Of a DNA stretch of 64,000 nt, positions 54,101 through 60,486 are shown piece by piece. Source of the stretch: Stigmatella erecta (GTDB lineage: Bacteria; Myxococcota; Myxococcia; Myxococcales; Myxococcaceae); contig NZ_FOIJ01000001.1 of the NCBI RefSeq assembly GCF_900111745.1, forward strand, positions 744,001 through 808,000, given 5' to 3'. The first letter of the stretch is position 1. Every line of letters begins with the position of its first letter. The notes under the pieces are model-generated. The model searched no databases. It was given only the letters and a program-made list of their open reading frames with translations, and was not told where the DNA came from. A program made the translations under genes and the position numbers.

Positions 54101-55996
54101 GCGTTCATCGCTATCAGGTCCAGTGAAAACGGCCTCGGCGCGCACGCCCCGCTCACGCAACCAAGTCCTCACGAATTTCGCGTGCTCGATACTGCAGCAG
54201 AAGACGAGCGTGCGCGTGCCAGGATGCGCTTGCCAAGCGCGGAACAGCGCCGTCATACGAGCTTCCGTTTGCGCGGCGCGGGCGAGCATCTCCGGATCGA
54301 ATCGTTTATTGCGCCAGGGGATGTTCTCGTAATCGATGTCGTCCTTGACACCATGGTACGCGAACGGAACGAGGTGGCCGAGCGAGACGCCTTTCGAAAT
54401 GTCTGCGCGATAGGCAACAAAGTCGTCGAAGAGACCGAAGACGTCGCCATCGTCAGCACGCTCGGGAGTCGCGGTGAGGCCAAGCAGGAAACCAGCATCA
54501 AGGGCGTCGAGAATGCGGCGATAGGAGTCCGCGGCCGCATGGTGGACCTCATCGATGACGACGTAGTCGAAGCGCTGCTTGTGCAGGCGCTCAATCATCT
54601 GCGCACGGGCGAGCTTCGAGACCGACGCGAAGACGGCGTCAGCCGAGAGATCATCACTGCCCTCGGTGCACCAGCCGATGCGCAGCGACGGGTCATACTC
54701 GCGTGCGAGCCGCCGGTAGTGTGTGGCCGCCTGCGTGAGGATTTCGCGACGGTGCGCTACGAAGATGAGGCGCGGGCGGTGTCCGATCTCCTCCCGCATC
54801 TGGCCGTAGTCGAGCGTGGCGAGCAACGTCTTGCCGAGCCCCGTCGCCAGCACAACGAGTGCACGCTTGCGGCCGGCCGCGCGCGCTGCGCGCAACGCTG
54901 CAAGGGCCTCAATCTGCACGTCGCGAGGCTTGGGCAACGGCTCGAACGCTTCGGGCTCAGCCTCACCGGGCAGTAGAGAAGGCGCCTGAGTTCGTGAACG
55001 TTCGGCATAGCTGGAGATCCATGCCGGACTAAGCGGGAGCGCGTTCTGCCAGAGTTCCTCGAAGGCGTGGCAGAGGCGTGCGAAGGTCTCAGGCTCCTTT
55101 TTGCGATAGATGCCGAGATTCCACTCGATGCCCGTATCAAGCGCGGAGAGAGAAAGGTTGCTGCTGCCAACGAAGGCGATGCCCCAATGCTCGTGCTCGA
55201 AGCGCCAGGACTTTGGATGGAAAGCGCGCGTGCGGCCAGGCAACGTCGCAGTCTCGACGATGCGGGTGGTCAATGAGCCGCGCAGGGCCGACGGTGCGCC
55301 GTGCTCATCATCGGTTGCGACGCGCAGGGCCGACTCCCAGTCGAGCAGCTGTTCGAGCGCGCCCGCCTGTGTGATCTCAAGATAATCGCCCGTCAGCAAT
55401 CGGACGCGAGCCCCACGAGCAATGGCTCGCAAGAGCGCGGACTCAATGCGTCTCAGCCCGCTCTGCTGCACAAAGGCGGCGATGATGGCGATCTCGTCAG
55501 CCTGTTCGAAGAGCCTCAGTACGTGCCTCGCGAACGGATCACTCTCCCCTCCGATCGCAAGCGGCGCGTCAGCAGACGCCCTTGGATAGCTCCCCTTTTC
55601 CGGAATCACGTGCCGGACACCACTACTGTGAGGGTCGTCAACATCGCCCGCATAACGCGGGATGACATGGACGTGCAGGTGCATGACCGCCTGGCCAGCC
55701 GCTTTGCCTGCGTTGAAACCAACGTTGTAGCCGTCAGGAATGCGATCAGTGCCGCCGGGGTGGGGAACTCCGCTGTCGAGCTGGCGCTTGATGTCGTCGA
55801 CGAGATCGAGAATCGCGTTTTGCTCTTCGCGTGTCGCGTCAAACCATGTGGCGATGTGGCGGAAAGGGATGATGAGGGTGTGGCCGGGCGTGACGGGATA
55901 TGCATCGCGAATGGCGAACGCGAGCCCGTTGCGCGCGATGTACGCCGTGGGCGGAAGCGCGAGGAACGGAGACGACGGAAGCGAGGCGTCGGTCAT
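51161..55996 (-). CDS. HIT-PLD-SF2 helicase-S24 (LexA-like) fusion protein, candidate defence effector
   Basis: A 1611-residue multidomain protein. A HIT domain occupies 1-140, with the active-site HLHVHV at 106-111. A PLD-family nuclease domain spans 150-330, with HPK at 260-262 followed by GSSN. An SF2 helicase spans 360-705: TGLGKT at 385-390, DEVH at 482-485, TAT at 508-510 and QLGRGLR near 680. A middle region (705-1085) has no recognised domain. An S24 peptidase domain spans ~1085-1215: AAAG with a possible cleavage bond Ala1090-Gly1091, Ser1125 in GDSM and Lys1173 in QLKRLL. An unassigned C-terminal domain (1220-1611) follows. ATG at 55996 has AGGGG about 11 bases upstream. Base composition is visibly lower in GC than the flanks, which suggests transfer. 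It ends 8 bases from the convergent permease gene. Confidence 0.9.
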   Translation of the reverse strand: MTDASLPSSPFLALPPTAYIARNGLAFAIRDAYPVTPGHTLIIPFRHIATWFDATREEQNAILDLVDDIKRQLDSGVPHPGGTDRIPDGYNVGFNAGKAAGQAVMHLHVHVIPRYAGDVDDPHSSGVRHVIPEKGSYPRASADAPLAIGGESDPFARHVLRLFEQADEIAIIAAFVQQSGLRRIESALLRAIARGARVRLLTGDYLEITQAGALEQLLDWESALRVATDDEHGAPSALRGSLTTRIVETATLPGRTRAFHPKSWRFEHEHWGIAFVGSSNLSLSALDTGIEWNLGIYRKKEPETFARLCHAFEELWQNALPLSPAWISSYAERSRTQAPSLLPGEAEPEAFEPLPKPRDVQIEALAALRAARAAGRKRALVVLATGLGKTLLATLDYGQMREEIGHRPRLIFVAHRREILTQAATHYRRLAREYDPSLRIGWCTEGSDDLSADAVFASVSKLARAQMIERLHKQRFDYVVIDEVHHAAADSYRRILDALDAGFLLGLTATPERADDGDVFGLFDDFVAYRADISKGVSLGHLVPFAYHGVKDDIDYENIPWRNKRFDPEMLARAAQTEARMTALFRAWQAHPGTRTLVFCCSIEHAKFVRTWLRERGVRAEAVFTGPDSDERESALSKLRDGELDAVCSVDVFNEGVDVREIDRVVMLRPTESNVVFLQQLGRGLRAKEGKRSLTVIDFVGNHRIFLDRVRSLLSLTDASSSIERLRSFLQDGTLPELPAGCSVELELEAKLLLIRLFRVPAADAVERAYQELRLVRGERPTAGELLRSGHDPVHLIKHHRSWFEFVASQGDLMPEVAEVATRARTLLRDAEQTGMTKSFKMVLLDALLELDGLGPDGVALDALAARSWEVLTRSPELLAEVPDEDRPDGQLEGEKRWRAYWRLNLAEAWIVPKKTRQAELRLAGGRIFVDVDLRDAQRPVLASLLRELADYRHARYRRRLDAPEKGDAFTCKVLRNGSGDPILKLPPRDRGMIPEREHDVRLPDGAVWRFRFAKEFCNVARPPGVERNHLPDLMRSWFGPAAGAPGTSFQVRFSPSPDGLWVGPVTAQVIAFPGRRNAVAAYPDLRAAAGHAVVGHEDIEREFVALPLDNADDSLFAVRVAGDSMDGGNAPLRSGDWAVLRLVRGAAPSAVEGRIVLVEAPSEGVGVQYQLKRLLRREGAWRLVSDNPTGPSFPAREGMNVIARIERSFTPESLAPEVGTTIAEVDLARAFGLEELSARAGRYEGHLFGFIDRKGVLVSPTEVAMPGVNPRPGETAFVLALREPGTWRYLGVGRRQEDVREALFEIPEVDFETWRTLGEGRLASRTLPDEALSVAQRIVDALLSLPGSERVLTNAAGGLAFVRGRAVRGGLSIDGGPAGFKPRTVTLTDLAWVVVAARDIEVNGGVLDEARVNRFRYLEGTARGATRWIDTGWALAAYQAVSGRIGSLTAEPNPLYRVRDDGGNVLDASFRIERLNDQLTIIYESRGGTKGSASERNTQYAPGLEMLLARLAAMDAQITDVVVESGKTLELPIEQRKLAIEGESYPLRITDPVALRRKLGAAQAKVGRPEGAKGSGNSTRRIRLFLSGENLWRPGDWFARQLSGSRDTHE

Positions 55997-56045
55997 TGCT
56001 ACGTCAACCCCTAGAGAAGCCCATCCCAGCAGCTGTGAAGAACAT

Positions 56046-56676
56046 CTACATCACCGGGTTCCGCCAGACACGGGACAGGTGCCCGTGTCCCTCCTGGCCA
56101 AAGCGCCGCAGCAGTTCGTCCCGGCCCGTCTTCCCGTGTGCCAGGAGGTACGTCAGCTCTGTCGGCAGCAGTGCCTTGACGGTGACGAGCCGCACCTCTC
56201 CGGCCGGCATGGAGAAGTCCCGGGGAAGCGGGCTCGACTCCATGCCCAGCAGCACGCCCACCCTGCCCTCCCGCGTGACGAGCGGCTCGGGCATGCCCTG
56301 GCCGGAGACCTCCATGGACAGGAAGCCCGGCTTCACCTTCTCGCGCACCCGCTCGTGCTCCGCTATCTCGTCTCCTACCCGCTCCAGGAGCAACAGGGGC
56401 CAGCTCTGCTCGGCCTCCTGGAGGGGCTCGTCCGTTTCCAGGGCCAACTCCAGGCCGAAGCCCACAGACGGCTCCGCGCGGTCCGCGAAGTAGTCCGAGA
56501 GCCCGTCCGTCACCAGCAGGGTTCTCCCACCCGGCCGGTGGATGATGCGCCAGACCTGCCGCTGGGCCGGCCACGCCCCGCCTACGACGATGGGGATGAT
56601 AGCCTCCTCGTCCAGCCGACCCAAGGTGCGCCAGAAGGCTTCGCGGGCGGCAGTCGAAGTACCGCTTCGGCATCAT
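56046..56676 (-). CDS. SUFU-like (suppressor of fused) putative immunity protein, apparent frameshift near the start
   Basis: The body, LGRLDEEAIIPIVVGGAWPA onward to HLSRVWRNPVM, reads as a suppressor-of-fused-type domain of about 190 residues, a family known as immunity partners in polymorphic toxin systems. The best start is ATG-ATG at 56676/56673 with AGGAACC upstream, giving MMPKRYFDCRPR. That frame must shift by one base near 56642-56650 to enter EAFWRTLGRLDEE. Without the shift, translation would have to start at the TTG at 56624. Either the gene carries a one-base deletion, or the sequence has an error. It follows a fragment of an AHH-type toxin, the usual neighbour of an immunity gene. 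Confidence 0.65.
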
Positions 56677-56702
56677 CGGTTCCTGGAGGTTCCTGGTGTC
56701 CA

Positions 56703-56867
56703 CTAGGTCCAAATGACCAGCCGGTTGAGCTTTGTGCCCGGTGTCGCGATTTCCTTGGCCAGGGCTCTCAACTCAGTGACGAGCGCTTCCCGGCACTGCT
56801 GGATGCTACTGCAATCGGCCGTCGTGTCCTTCAGGCGCCGGAAGACTTCCTTGTGGTACGTCGAGGT
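56703..56867 (-). pseudogene. C-terminal remnant of an AHH-type (SitA6/TIGR02269-like) toxin
   Basis: Fifty-four codons reading TSTYHKEVFRRLKDTTADCS, then an IQQCREAL segment and an end at GTKLNRLVIWT. This is how I remember the C-terminus of the AHH nuclease-toxin lipoproteins of myxobacteria. The rest of the toxin is absent: the fragment begins right after the stop of the TPR gene and lies in the same frame as it. The candidate immunity gene follows 27 bases downstream. Confidence 0.5.
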
Positions 56868-57299
56868 TCACGAACTCGCGTTTAGCTCCTGGAGCTTGCC
56901 GCGAGCGACCTCGTTCTGATGATCCTTCTGGAGGATGCGGCGGTAGAGTCGGATCTTCTCTGCGGGGTCACGCGCGAGGGCAGCTTCGAGAGTGAGTACC
57001 TGTACGTGCTCCGGGTCCAACGCCCGAGCACTCTCAAGCTGTCGGTTCGCCCCTCCGTCCTCGCCCATGAGGAAGTAGACGAAGCCGAGTTCCACGCGCG
57101 CAGCAAGGTCCTCAGGGGTCATCTCAAGGAGCCTTTCAAACGTGGGTACCGACACTTCAGGCTCCGCGTAGAAGCTCTCCGCCAGCTTCCGGAGTTCCGC
57201 TGGCTCAGAAACACGGCGGGGCGCCTCGTGCAGAGCCCGCTCCACCTCTGAGCCGCCCGTCTCCAGCAGTCGCTTTCCCAGCTGTTCAAGCTGACTCAT
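56868..57299 (-). CDS. TPR-like helical protein (143 aa)
   Basis: 143 residues from the ATG at 57299, preceded by AAGGGAGGG. The middle has a tetratricopeptide-like pattern (FERLLEMTPEDLAARVELGF, then a GEDGGANRQLESARALDP helix pair), with a further helical pair at the C-terminus. There is no signal peptide. TPR proteins mediate protein contacts. Its position among toxin fragments suggests it may be an immunity or accessory protein, but this is not shown. Its stop codon is the only break before the in-frame AHH tail. Confidence 0.7.
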   Translation of the reverse strand: MSQLEQLGKRLLETGGSEVERALHEAPRRVSEPAELRKLAESFYAEPEVSVPTFERLLEMTPEDLAARVELGFVYFLMGEDGGANRQLESARALDPEHVQVLTLEAALARDPAEKIRLYRRILQKDHQNEVARGKLQELNASS

Positions 57300-57328
57300 T
57301 GGCTTCCCTCCCTTCGTGTCCACGTGCC

Positions 57329-57472
57329 TCAAGAGTAGCTCGCTTCACGGTCGTACATGATCTTCAGCGTCCCCGAGCCAGAGCGGCCGGTGTACTTCCT
57401 TTCCTGGAAGGTGGGATTGAGGACGGACTTGACGAGGAAGTACCCGCCACTTCGCCAGCGTGGGCCCTGGTA
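57329..57472 (-). pseudogene. Unidentified C-terminal gene fragment
   Basis: Forty-seven codons after an in-frame stop read YQGPRWRSGGYFLVKSVLNP and end LKIMYDREASYS, with convincing protein-like composition. Another frame just upstream (57473-57560), opening at a TTG that overlaps the previous stop, reads TEYRPSPQQ and leads to CPQGMRHVLDE. The two could be parts of one gene joined by a frameshift. No family recognised. Confidence 0.35.
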
Positions 57473-57556
57473 TCACCTCGTCCAGGACGTGGCGCATGCC
57501 CTGGGGGCATTGCTGATGGGCCTTCCCGCGCTGCTGAGGGGATGGGCGGTACTCGG

Positions 57557-58024
57557 TCAACGGCGGCCATCGGCAGCGAACTGGGAGGCAAGTTCGTGAA
57601 GCCTCGTGGTGAAATCACGAACGTGAGCGGCGTCAATGACGCCTTCACAGCCCACGTACACGCTCCCACTCGGGCTTCCAGTGCCCGTGACATTCACCAT
57701 GACACGAAGTGTGAACTCGCCCTCGCCTCCGGCGCGCGCCTCTCCTTCCATGGCTTGAAGCTGGAAGTTCAACTCGAGGGGAACGAAGACCTCCGATTGT
57801 GCGTCGGGGTTCCTTTCCAGCGACGACAAGTGATCCTCGAAGTAACGGGCGAAGCGGACGATGTCCTTGACCGGGATGTACCCGGCGGTCGAGGTGGCGA
57901 GGCGCTGTGAGCCATCGGCCAGGCCGATACCAACCTCCAGATCGACAAGACGATTCGCTTCCACGAGGGTGAAGCGAAAGTCAGCGCGATAGCCTCTGGC
58001 GAGGAGGGAGCACTCGATATGCAT
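57557..58024 (-). CDS. Putative immunity protein paired with the SitA-like toxin
   Basis: 155 residues, cytoplasmic, beta-rich: MHIECSLLARGYRADFRFTL, then alternating strands to about residue 130 and a helix at the end (HVRDFTTRLHELASQF). ATG at 58024, 13 bases after the toxin stop, with GAGG about 10 bases upstream. Small unrelated proteins directly downstream of SitA toxins are their SitI immunity partners, so position is the main argument. I cannot assign it to a numbered SitI family. Confidence 0.65.
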   Translation of the reverse strand: MHIECSLLARGYRADFRFTLVEANRLVDLEVGIGLADGSQRLATSTAGYIPVKDIVRFARYFEDHLSSLERNPDAQSEVFVPLELNFQLQAMEGEARAGGEGEFTLRVMVNVTGTGSPSGSVYVGCEGVIDAAHVRDFTTRLHELASQFAADGRR

Positions 58025-58037
58025 GGCGTTGGCCTCG

Positions 58038-59375
58038 CTAGGGGTTCGGGTCGAACCCGTAGTTGCGGCCCAGGTTGCGGAGTTCTATCGGGTCCAGGTT
58101 CCGCATCGCAGTCACAATCTCACCCTGTTCGTTGACGATCGCAATGTTGTAGGAGCGTCCTCTCCCACCAGCGTGCTGAATGTACACGGTGGCCCCGTCC
58201 GCCTGTGTGGTCGTCCGGGTGTTGTTTTCGATGATGTCGTCAACTTGAGAGAGCGGCTCTTTGAAGCCGTGGCGTCTCAGGCTCTCCTGCGCGTGTTCCG
58301 TGAGCTTTCTTCCACCCGGTGTCGAGGAGCCGCCGCCTCCTCCTCCTGAAGCGTTCATCGCGGACATCGAGCCACCACCGGGCCCCTGGCCCGTCATGGC
58401 CGCCGCCGTGGGAGCCAGGGCGATGGTGACCGCATCAGCGGTCACGGTCACGGCTTCCACCTGCGCCACCCCGGTCAGTTTGACTCCCATCCAAGCGCCG
58501 GCTGCTGACGCTTGAGCCGAGCCGGGCAGCGTGGGCACCTTGGCCGAGAAACTGGCAGCCGTCTGACCGATAGCGGCCGCCAGCAGCAGGGCAAATGCCC
58601 GCGCTGCATTCTTTCCCATCACCTTGCCGTACTTCCTCCCGGCCTCGCGGATCGCCGCGAACGAGGTGACGTGATCCAGCTGCTCCACCATCCGCCTGAA
58701 GCCCTGGATGAGCGTCCAGAACGTGTCCACCCCGATGTAGCAGACGAAGCTGGCCGTGAGGACCGTCGCCAATCCCTTGGAGAACACCGGTTCGGGTGCC
58801 AGCCACATCGCCGCGTAGATCGCCATCGTCCAGTACAGCGAGGCCTTGATCGCCTCCGGGTCGGCCATGTCCTTGAAGGACTGCATCATCTCCGGAACGA
58901 TCTCTTCGATGGCGAAGGACATGGCCAGGGCATAACGGCCATCCCCGGTGAGGACGGGGCTGTTCATTAGCGCCTTCCGGCAATCCCCAGGCTTGCCGAG
59001 GGCCTCGCAGAACTGCAAGTACTCCTGCGTCACTCGCGCAGCCACCTCGGTCCACTGCGAAGCCGGGGGCGGCGCATCCAGCGGAACGACCCCTTCGCGC
59101 TGGGTGTATCGGTACCAGCCACTGCGAGGGGGGACCTCGAACAGCTCTCTCGCGGCTTTCTCAGGGTTGAACGAAGGCCTTATCCGCCGGACCTCCTTCG
59201 CGATGGCCTGAGTGAACTCCTCCTTCCCCAACTCCACCGGCTTGGACTCGCCCGTGCGGGGGATGTGAATGAGGGGCTGGCCCTGCCTCGTGTCGAAGCG
59301 TGCCACGGGCATCGTGCTGCACGTGGTGGACAGGGCCAGGAACAAGACCGCAACGACCAGACGCCGAGGAGCCAC
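58038..59375 (-). CDS. SitA-like polymorphic toxin lipoprotein
   Basis: 445 residues from a GTG at 59375 with GGAGGG 8 bases upstream. A signal peptide with a lipobox-like LSTTC (Cys19) is followed by the conserved delivery region typical of myxobacterial SitA-type toxins (WYRYTQREGVVPLDAPPPAS and hydrophobic helices near 190-290). A Gly/Ser linker (GPGGGSMSAMNASGGGGGG) leads to a C-terminal ~95-residue effector starting RKLTEHAQESLRRHGF and containing GATVYIQHAGGRGRSYNIAI. The HAxxSLxRxGF start and GRGRSY strand resemble small RNase toxins of the BECR/DUF4258 type; that is a guess at fold. SitA lipoproteins pass between cells by TraA/B outer-membrane exchange. The candidate immunity gene follows at 13 bases. 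Confidence 0.78.
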   Translation of the reverse strand: MAPRRLVVAVLFLALSTTCSTMPVARFDTRQGQPLIHIPRTGESKPVELGKEEFTQAIAKEVRRIRPSFNPEKAARELFEVPPRSGWYRYTQREGVVPLDAPPPASQWTEVAARVTQEYLQFCEALGKPGDCRKALMNSPVLTGDGRYALAMSFAIEEIVPEMMQSFKDMADPEAIKASLYWTMAIYAAMWLAPEPVFSKGLATVLTASFVCYIGVDTFWTLIQGFRRMVEQLDHVTSFAAIREAGRKYGKVMGKNAARAFALLLAAAIGQTAASFSAKVPTLPGSAQASAAGAWMGVKLTGVAQVEAVTVTADAVTIALAPTAAAMTGQGPGGGSMSAMNASGGGGGGSSTPGGRKLTEHAQESLRRHGFKEPLSQVDDIIENNTRTTTQADGATVYIQHAGGRGRSYNIAIVNEQGEIVTAMRNLDPIELRNLGRNYGFDPNP

Positions 59376-59407
59376 GAGACGCCCTCCAAATCGAGGAGGG
59401 TTCCAAT

Positions 59408-59640
59408 CTACGGGTACGTCACACCCGTGACGATGACGCTCCGGGTCCCCTCCGCATCCCACACCTTGAGCGTGAAGCTGCCCCGGCTCTCTGCCTCCGG
59501 TGCGTCCGCCTCGATCACCACGCGCATGTCCGTCGCGCCGGGGCTGAGGAGCTCAGCTTGCCAGGGTAGGTACACGCGCAGCGGGCGGCGTCTTGGCCCC
59601 ACCAGTTCCGCCACCTGGACGTGGAGGACATGCGAAAGGG
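59408..59640 (-). pseudogene. C-terminal remnant of a DUF2381-like myxobacterial protein
   Basis: The end of this frame, [19 protein letters not shown], then MRVVIEADAPEAESRGSFTL and TGVTYP, matches the C-terminus I know from DUF2381 proteins. Upstream the frame loses sense and runs into the tRNA terminator, so only the last ~75 codons remain. It sits between the toxin pair and tRNA-Pro. Confidence 0.5.
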
Positions 59641-59763
59641 GCTCAACCAGCTCGCCTTCCGAACCATGGCTCCGGCATCTATCCCGGAGGTTCCACCAGC
59701 CCTGCTTGCTGCTGGCGCCGAGCCCGCTCCGCTTGCTGCTGGAGTCCCGGAGCCCAAAAGGTG

Positions 59764-59808
59764 AAGGCCCTGGAGCCCACCGGCAAACCGGTGAAACTCC
59801 AGGGCCTT
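59764..59808 (-). terminator. Intrinsic terminator of tRNA-Pro
   Basis: A long hairpin: AAGGCCCTGGAG pairs with CTCCAGGGCCTT, and an inner CACCGG pairs with CCGGTG around a small loop. It begins 3 bases after the tRNA CCA end on the minus strand and is followed by CACCTTTT. Confidence 0.7.
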
Positions 59809-59811
59809 CGA

Positions 59812-59888
<77 letters not shown>

Positions 59889-59917
59889 GCACTGCTGCTG
59901 CCGTGAAACGGGCCGCC

Positions 59918-59946
59918 CTTATGCCCCTCCATGACGCCAGCGTCAA
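59918..59946 (-). promoter_or_regulatory. Promoter of tRNA-Pro
   Basis: On the minus strand TTGACG (59941-59946) and CATAAG (59918-59923) are separated by exactly 17 bases, 30 bases upstream of the mature tRNA 5' end. Confidence 0.55.
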
Positions 59947-59988
59947 GCAAGAGCCGCATGCGGCCGTCAGAAAAACCGGGCCCGGGGG

Positions 59989-60393
59989 CTAGTACTTCCC
60001 GCCCTCGGCCCCTTCGCCGTCCATGTCCTCGGAATCCATGTCCTCCGAGTCAAAGTCCTCGTTCTCGTCGTTCTCCTCTTCCCGAGCGTCGATCTCCGCG
60101 TGGTTCTCCGGAGGGGCCTCGCCATTGAGGGCGCTCTTGAGGACCTGGCTCGGCCGGAAGGTCAGCACCCGGCGGGCCGAGATCTCGATCTCCTTGCCCG
60201 TCTGCGGGTTGCGGCCCACGCGCGCCTTCTTCTGGCGCACCTGGAAGTTGCCAAACCCGGAGATCTTGATCTTGTCCCCGCGCTCCAGCGTTTCCTTCAG
60301 GGTGTCGAAGACGAGCTCGACGATCTCCGCCGACTCCTTCTTGGAGAAGCCGACCTTCTCGTAGACGCCCTCGATGATGTCCGCCTTCGTCAT
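59989..60393 (-). CDS. ihfA: Integration host factor alpha subunit with acidic tail
   Basis: HU/IHF-family DNA-bending protein of 134 residues. The core, MTKADIIEGVYEKVGFSKKE to about residue 95, contains GDKIKISGFGNFQVRQKKAR and the DNA-intercalating arm GRNPQTGKEIEI. The usual length is ~99 residues; here a ~35-residue C-terminal tail is almost wholly Asp/Glu/Gly (for example FDSEDMDSEDMDGEG). The pheS-pheT-ihfA order is the classical arrangement. ATG at 60393 has GAGGGA upstream. A 93-bp gap to pheT contains a TTGACA but no good -10, so it is probably transcribed with pheST. Confidence 0.92.
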   Translation of the reverse strand: MTKADIIEGVYEKVGFSKKESAEIVELVFDTLKETLERGDKIKISGFGNFQVRQKKARVGRNPQTGKEIEISARRVLTFRPSQVLKSALNGEAPPENHAEIDAREEENDENEDFDSEDMDSEDMDGEGAEGGKY

Positions 60394-60486
60394 ACGGTCC
60401 CTCGGAAACCCTTTTCCGGCAAAGAAAGGAGCGGATGCTGACAGCCTTCCCCGAGGCGTGTCAACCTCCTGACTTCATTCAGGAAT

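Noticed and set aside
57299-57910. 203-codon plus-strand ORF opposite the immunity-like gene
   Set aside because: No RBS or conserved text; the minus-strand gene has a good RBS and spacing behind the toxin.
59955-59988. Palindromic CCGGGCCCGG before a T-run as an ihfA terminator
   Set aside because: The dyad leaves no room for a loop, and a nearby GCCGCATGCGGC also lacks a T-run; not convincing enough to annotate.
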